From the NCBI GenBank assembly GCA_963931615.1, contig OZ007032.1, forward strand, positions 1,922,001 through 1,986,000: a stretch of 64,000 nt of DNA, given 5' to 3'. The position numbers were made by a program, and so were the translations under genes. Shown piece by piece: positions 61,224 through 64,000 of the stretch (positions within the stretch are counted from its first letter, which is position 1; each line of letters starts with the position of its first letter). Source of the stretch: Coprenecus sp902388455. GTDB lineage: Bacteria > Bacteroidota > Bacteroidia > Bacteroidales > UBA932. A model generated the notes under the pieces. The model worked only from the letters and a program-made list of their open reading frames with translations. It was not told the origin of the DNA and ran no database searches.

Positions 61224-63722
61224 TTACATGATTTCAAATATGTCTGCATGTCCCTCTATGCTGACTCTCACGGTGCGCCCGTCAAGCTCAAGAGCACAGT
61301 AGGGATTATCGGTAACAGTCTCGGAGAGGACAGCTCCGTCAGCGGCATACTGCCGGATGAGGAGGGTGCCGTGAGGGTCCATCAGAAGCGTGCGGCTGTC
61401 GCGGCGGTCTTCCCCGGAAGGAATCTCAAAGGACAGGACGCCGTCAAGGGCATAGAAGGAACGGGGATTGCGGTCAAACGCATAAACGGCCTTGGTCATA
61501 TCCGGAGCTTCCACCCCGAAACCGAGGGACTCCGTCCTCTGAGGATTGACACTGAAGGTACGGACAGCACACCAGTTGGTCTTGTCCGACTCGAGCTTGC
61601 GCAGACGGACGTAGCGGGCATCGATGCCGCGCCCCTCCCAGTTGATGATGTACTGGTGGTCAATGGTGTCTATTACAGGATACCAGAGATTGCCGTCCTT
61701 GGAGGCCTCGAGTGTGGCCATGTCGAAATAGTCCACGTCATCCACCGAGTTGCGGCCCTGCAGGATATTGATTTCCCGAAGACCGCGGACTATGCCGAGA
61801 TCCACTCCTATCCAGTCCCCTGTCCTCTGACCGTAGGCCGAGGTATAGAAGGTGGTGGAGTCATCGTCGAACATCAGCTTGCCGCTGACAGTTCCGGAGT
61901 TGGGATAAGAGCCTATGGCAGTATAGGAGAAGGGGCCGCGGCCGGCTATACGGCGGTAGAAGCCGTCGAGCATGTCGTCCATGGCATTCTCGTAGAAGGG
62001 CTGGAGCTTGAGAGTACCTGACTTGTGGGCCTCGTACGCATCGCGTTCCTCCTCACTCATGAGATTGTCCACATAGGCGCTCCAGAAGGCAGCATTGTCT
62101 CCCCCGCGGTATACATTGATCAGCTCAAGGGCCTTGCGTCCCCTGGCGCCCAACTTCCCGAACTCCTCCAGCCATGGATGGAGCTCGCGCATAAGAGCGT
62201 CATTGTCGCATTTGCGGGACATCTCATCATAGACCAGCTCTATCTTTCCGAACTCCTCTAAAAGAGCGTCGTACTGAGCCTCTGTCCAGTCTCCTTCCAC
62301 ACGGAAGGTCTCTGTCTCCCAGGATTCCTCACGGCGGTAGCCCGACTCGGTGTCGCAGGAGTGAATGGCAAATGTTCGGTAGGCGCTGTACGCATCATCG
62401 CCTGCCAGCCAGGCAAGTCCTCTCTCCCAGTTGGCCTTGGGGTCATATTCCTTGATATTCCAGGTATAGTCGGCCACGCCGTAGAGGGCCAGCTTGGAGG
62501 CCTCAGCATGCTCCATGGGATTGCTTACAAATCCGCACACATCACTGGATGTCAACCCATTGTCTAAGCCGTAGACCGGTCCCTGCATCACGATGTGACG
62601 GCAGTAGTCAGTCACGGGGAAGTTCCACCAGTAGAGGGCAGGGCGCTGAATCCTCTCTCCCACCCACTTCAGGGTCGAGGGAGTCATGTCGCTGCATACG
62701 GCGTCTCCCGTCCAGAACACTCTCACCGAAGGATCGAGTTCCCGGCCGTAGACAGCCAGACTGCCGCGCTCGGTGGGATTGGCCCAGGAGCGGTTGTAGT
62801 CGGTGGGACATATAATCAGCGGGGCCACGTCGCCCTTGGCCGCAACGAACTCGGCTGTCAGACGGTTGAGCAGCTCCACCTGCTTCATGGGATTGGTGCC
62901 CTCTCCGGAAATGTCGTCGAAGAAGATGGCGAAGGCCCGGACTCCCAGGTCGTACATCATCTCGAACTTGGCGACCAGATTGCCGTAGTCCTCCTCGTTC
63001 CACTTGATGTCCTGACCGGGATGCACAGCCCACACGAAGTCCACGCGGTTGCGCTCACAGGCCCTGACCAGCTCGGCTATGTTGCGGGCCTCGTCCTCGG
63101 GATAGGGCTTGCGCCAGTTAGGTGAGCTGTGATAGGGGTCGTCCTTAGGACCATAAATATAGGTGTTCATCTTGAAGCGGCCGTAGACATCTATCAGGGA
63201 CAGACGGGCCTGGTGGGACCAGGGGGTACCGTAGAAGCCCTCCACCACCCCGCGGGCGGGCAGGTCGGGCCAGTCATTGATCTCAAGACCGCAGGGCAGA
63301 TTCCTCTCACCTGTCAGCTCTACTATCTGGCGGAGAGTCTGGAGGCCATAGAAGGCCCCTCGCTCATCGTATCCCAGGATAGAGACACCGTCCTCAGAGA
63401 CAGTGAGCAGATAGGCTCCGGAGAGAGGCTTCACTCCGGCCTTCATGGCCTTCTTGGGGTGGAAGTCCACAGTCAGGCGGATATCTTTCTTATCTCCCTT
63501 GTTCAGGAAGTTCACGTCACTCCCGAACAGTCCGTGCCTGTCCACCACATATACACCGCCCGATATATCCAGCACCGGGCCCTCCGGAGCTATCTCCACC
63601 ACATGCGGGACAGGGTTGATCTGACGGTACAGGGCCGTCTGTCTTACAGAGTCACTGCCCCACACGGGAGCGGTCAGGATTGCTGCTGCCACGACGAGTG
63701 ACAGTCTTCGGAATTTTGTCAT
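61224..63722 (-). CDS. GH84 beta-N-acetylglucosaminidase
   Basis: An 832-residue secreted enzyme of the O-GlcNAcase/NagJ family. Signal peptide (TAPVWGS), N-terminal GH20b-like domain (about 30-145), catalytic barrel (about 150-430) starting RGVVEGFYGTPWSHQARL with the Asp269-Asp270 pair in FAIFFDDISG, a helical domain (about 450-600), and a C-terminal F5/8-type carbohydrate-binding domain (about 630-770). The catalytic Asp pair uses substrate-assisted chemistry through the N-acetyl group. The order of domains matches the Bacteroides GH84. It heads the visible part of a glycan operon. Confidence 0.95.
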   Translation of the reverse strand: MTKFRRLSLVVAAAILTAPVWGSDSVRQTALYRQINPVPHVVEIAPEGPVLDISGGVYVVDRHGLFGSDVNFLNKGDKKDIRLTVDFHPKKAMKAGVKPLSGAYLLTVSEDGVSILGYDERGAFYGLQTLRQIVELTGERNLPCGLEINDWPDLPARGVVEGFYGTPWSHQARLSLIDVYGRFKMNTYIYGPKDDPYHSSPNWRKPYPEDEARNIAELVRACERNRVDFVWAVHPGQDIKWNEEDYGNLVAKFEMMYDLGVRAFAIFFDDISGEGTNPMKQVELLNRLTAEFVAAKGDVAPLIICPTDYNRSWANPTERGSLAVYGRELDPSVRVFWTGDAVCSDMTPSTLKWVGERIQRPALYWWNFPVTDYCRHIVMQGPVYGLDNGLTSSDVCGFVSNPMEHAEASKLALYGVADYTWNIKEYDPKANWERGLAWLAGDDAYSAYRTFAIHSCDTESGYRREESWETETFRVEGDWTEAQYDALLEEFGKIELVYDEMSRKCDNDALMRELHPWLEEFGKLGARGRKALELINVYRGGDNAAFWSAYVDNLMSEEERDAYEAHKSGTLKLQPFYENAMDDMLDGFYRRIAGRGPFSYTAIGSYPNSGTVSGKLMFDDDSTTFYTSAYGQRTGDWIGVDLGIVRGLREINILQGRNSVDDVDYFDMATLEASKDGNLWYPVIDTIDHQYIINWEGRGIDARYVRLRKLESDKTNWCAVRTFSVNPQRTESLGFGVEAPDMTKAVYAFDRNPRSFYALDGVLSFEIPSGEDRRDSRTLLMDPHGTLLIRQYAADGAVLSETVTDNPYCALELDGRTVRVSIEGHADIFEIM

Positions 63723-63746
63723 ATAGTTCGATTTTGTATTTGTTTT

Positions 63747-64000
63747 CTACTTTTTCACTTCTACATACTCATATTCGAGAGCCGGGCTGACCACTACGGC
63801 ATCCACTGCCTCAGGGATATCCGCACCGCCGCGCAGCACCTTGAAGCTTACGCGGAACAACAGGCCGTCTCCGGATACGAGAGACTTCCCGCCCAAGTTG
63901 ACAAAGGTCGGATAGACCGCCTTCGTACCGTCAGTGTGCAGACGGTCGCGGGTAAGGTTCTCCATCTGCTGCAGGCCGGAGGCCTCCACACCGGCAAATT
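63747..64000 (-). CDS. C-terminal fragment of an unidentified protein
   Basis: An open frame of about 84 codons runs in from the window edge and stops at 63747, 24 bp before the GH84 start, so it is cotranscribed with the glycosidases. The visible end is rich in beta-strand-like sequence (TKAVYPTFVNLGGKSLVSGDGLLFRVSFK; ends YEYVEVKK). This may be the end of a secreted glycan-binding or SusE-like protein, but I recognise no domain. The start is outside the window; an in-frame GTG at 63989 is internal and not taken as the start. Confidence 0.6.
   Translation of the reverse strand, partial: FAGVEASGLQQMENLTRDRLHTDGTKAVYPTFVNLGGKSLVSGDGLLFRVSFKVLRGGADIPEAVDAVVVSPALEYEYVEVKK

Overview
The window looks like chromosomal DNA of a Bacteroidota bacterium, almost certainly order Bacteroidales. 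The evidence is a SusC/SusD pair, a Bacteroidota-type RNA polymerase omega subunit, a CCDC81-type HU-domain protein, GH84/GH20/GH2 glycosidases and repeated promoters of the Bacteroidota form (TTTG, about 19 nt, TAnnTTTG). The family cannot be fixed from this sequence. No rRNA, CRISPR array, prophage or insertion sequence was seen. There are two tRNA genes.

The most unusual region is 1-7.4 kb. A complete SusC gene (1863-4868) with SusD and a lipoprotein behind it faces a second SusC 5' end (1-450) on the other strand. That second copy has no promoter and no start codon. Between the two heads lie a tyrosine recombinase gene and the only promoter/leader/start region. This segment is bounded by a perfect 18-bp inverted repeat (422-439 and 1892-1909) placed inside the signal-peptide codons of both SusC copies, with GTTAC/GTAAC arms around a 5-bp centre. 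Recombination there would flip about 1.5 kb and move the promoter, start codon and first codons, in frame, from one SusC to the other. I read it as a self-contained phase-variation switch for outer-membrane transporter identity.

7.4-22.4 kb holds housekeeping operons on the minus strand: gamma-carbonic anhydrase-like, TlpA-like, murI and hppA (K+-dependent type); korA-korB followed by gdhA; and nadK-uppS-bamA-skp. 22.5-27.0 kb is a plus-strand set: a membrane-anchored OmpH-like protein, a glycosyltransferase, purC and a LysM/ligand-binding protein. 27.0-34.6 kb is a long minus-strand operon: SDR, nucleoside-recognition protein, bamD, rpoZ, coaBC, recN, pepP. 34.7-36.5 kb has rubrerythrin, tRNA-Leu(CAG), tRNA-Asn(GTT) and a HU-domain membrane protein.

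36.5-55.0 kb is again minus strand: lacZ-like GH2 and metG; rpsF-rpsR-rplI behind its own consensus promoter and a hairpin leader resembling an S6:S18 binding site; pepD, a DUF4831-type protein and an LpxL/HtrB acyltransferase; an [FeFe] hydrogenase-like protein; and an envelope group (GT2, murF, dut, flippase, patatin/beta-barrel protein). After a divergently transcribed PPIase-nitroreductase pair, 56.4-64 kb is an apparent GlcNAc-glycan operon: GH84, GH20, an NHS/NupG-type MFS transporter and a YCF48-repeat lipoprotein, with a truncated unknown gene at its upstream end.
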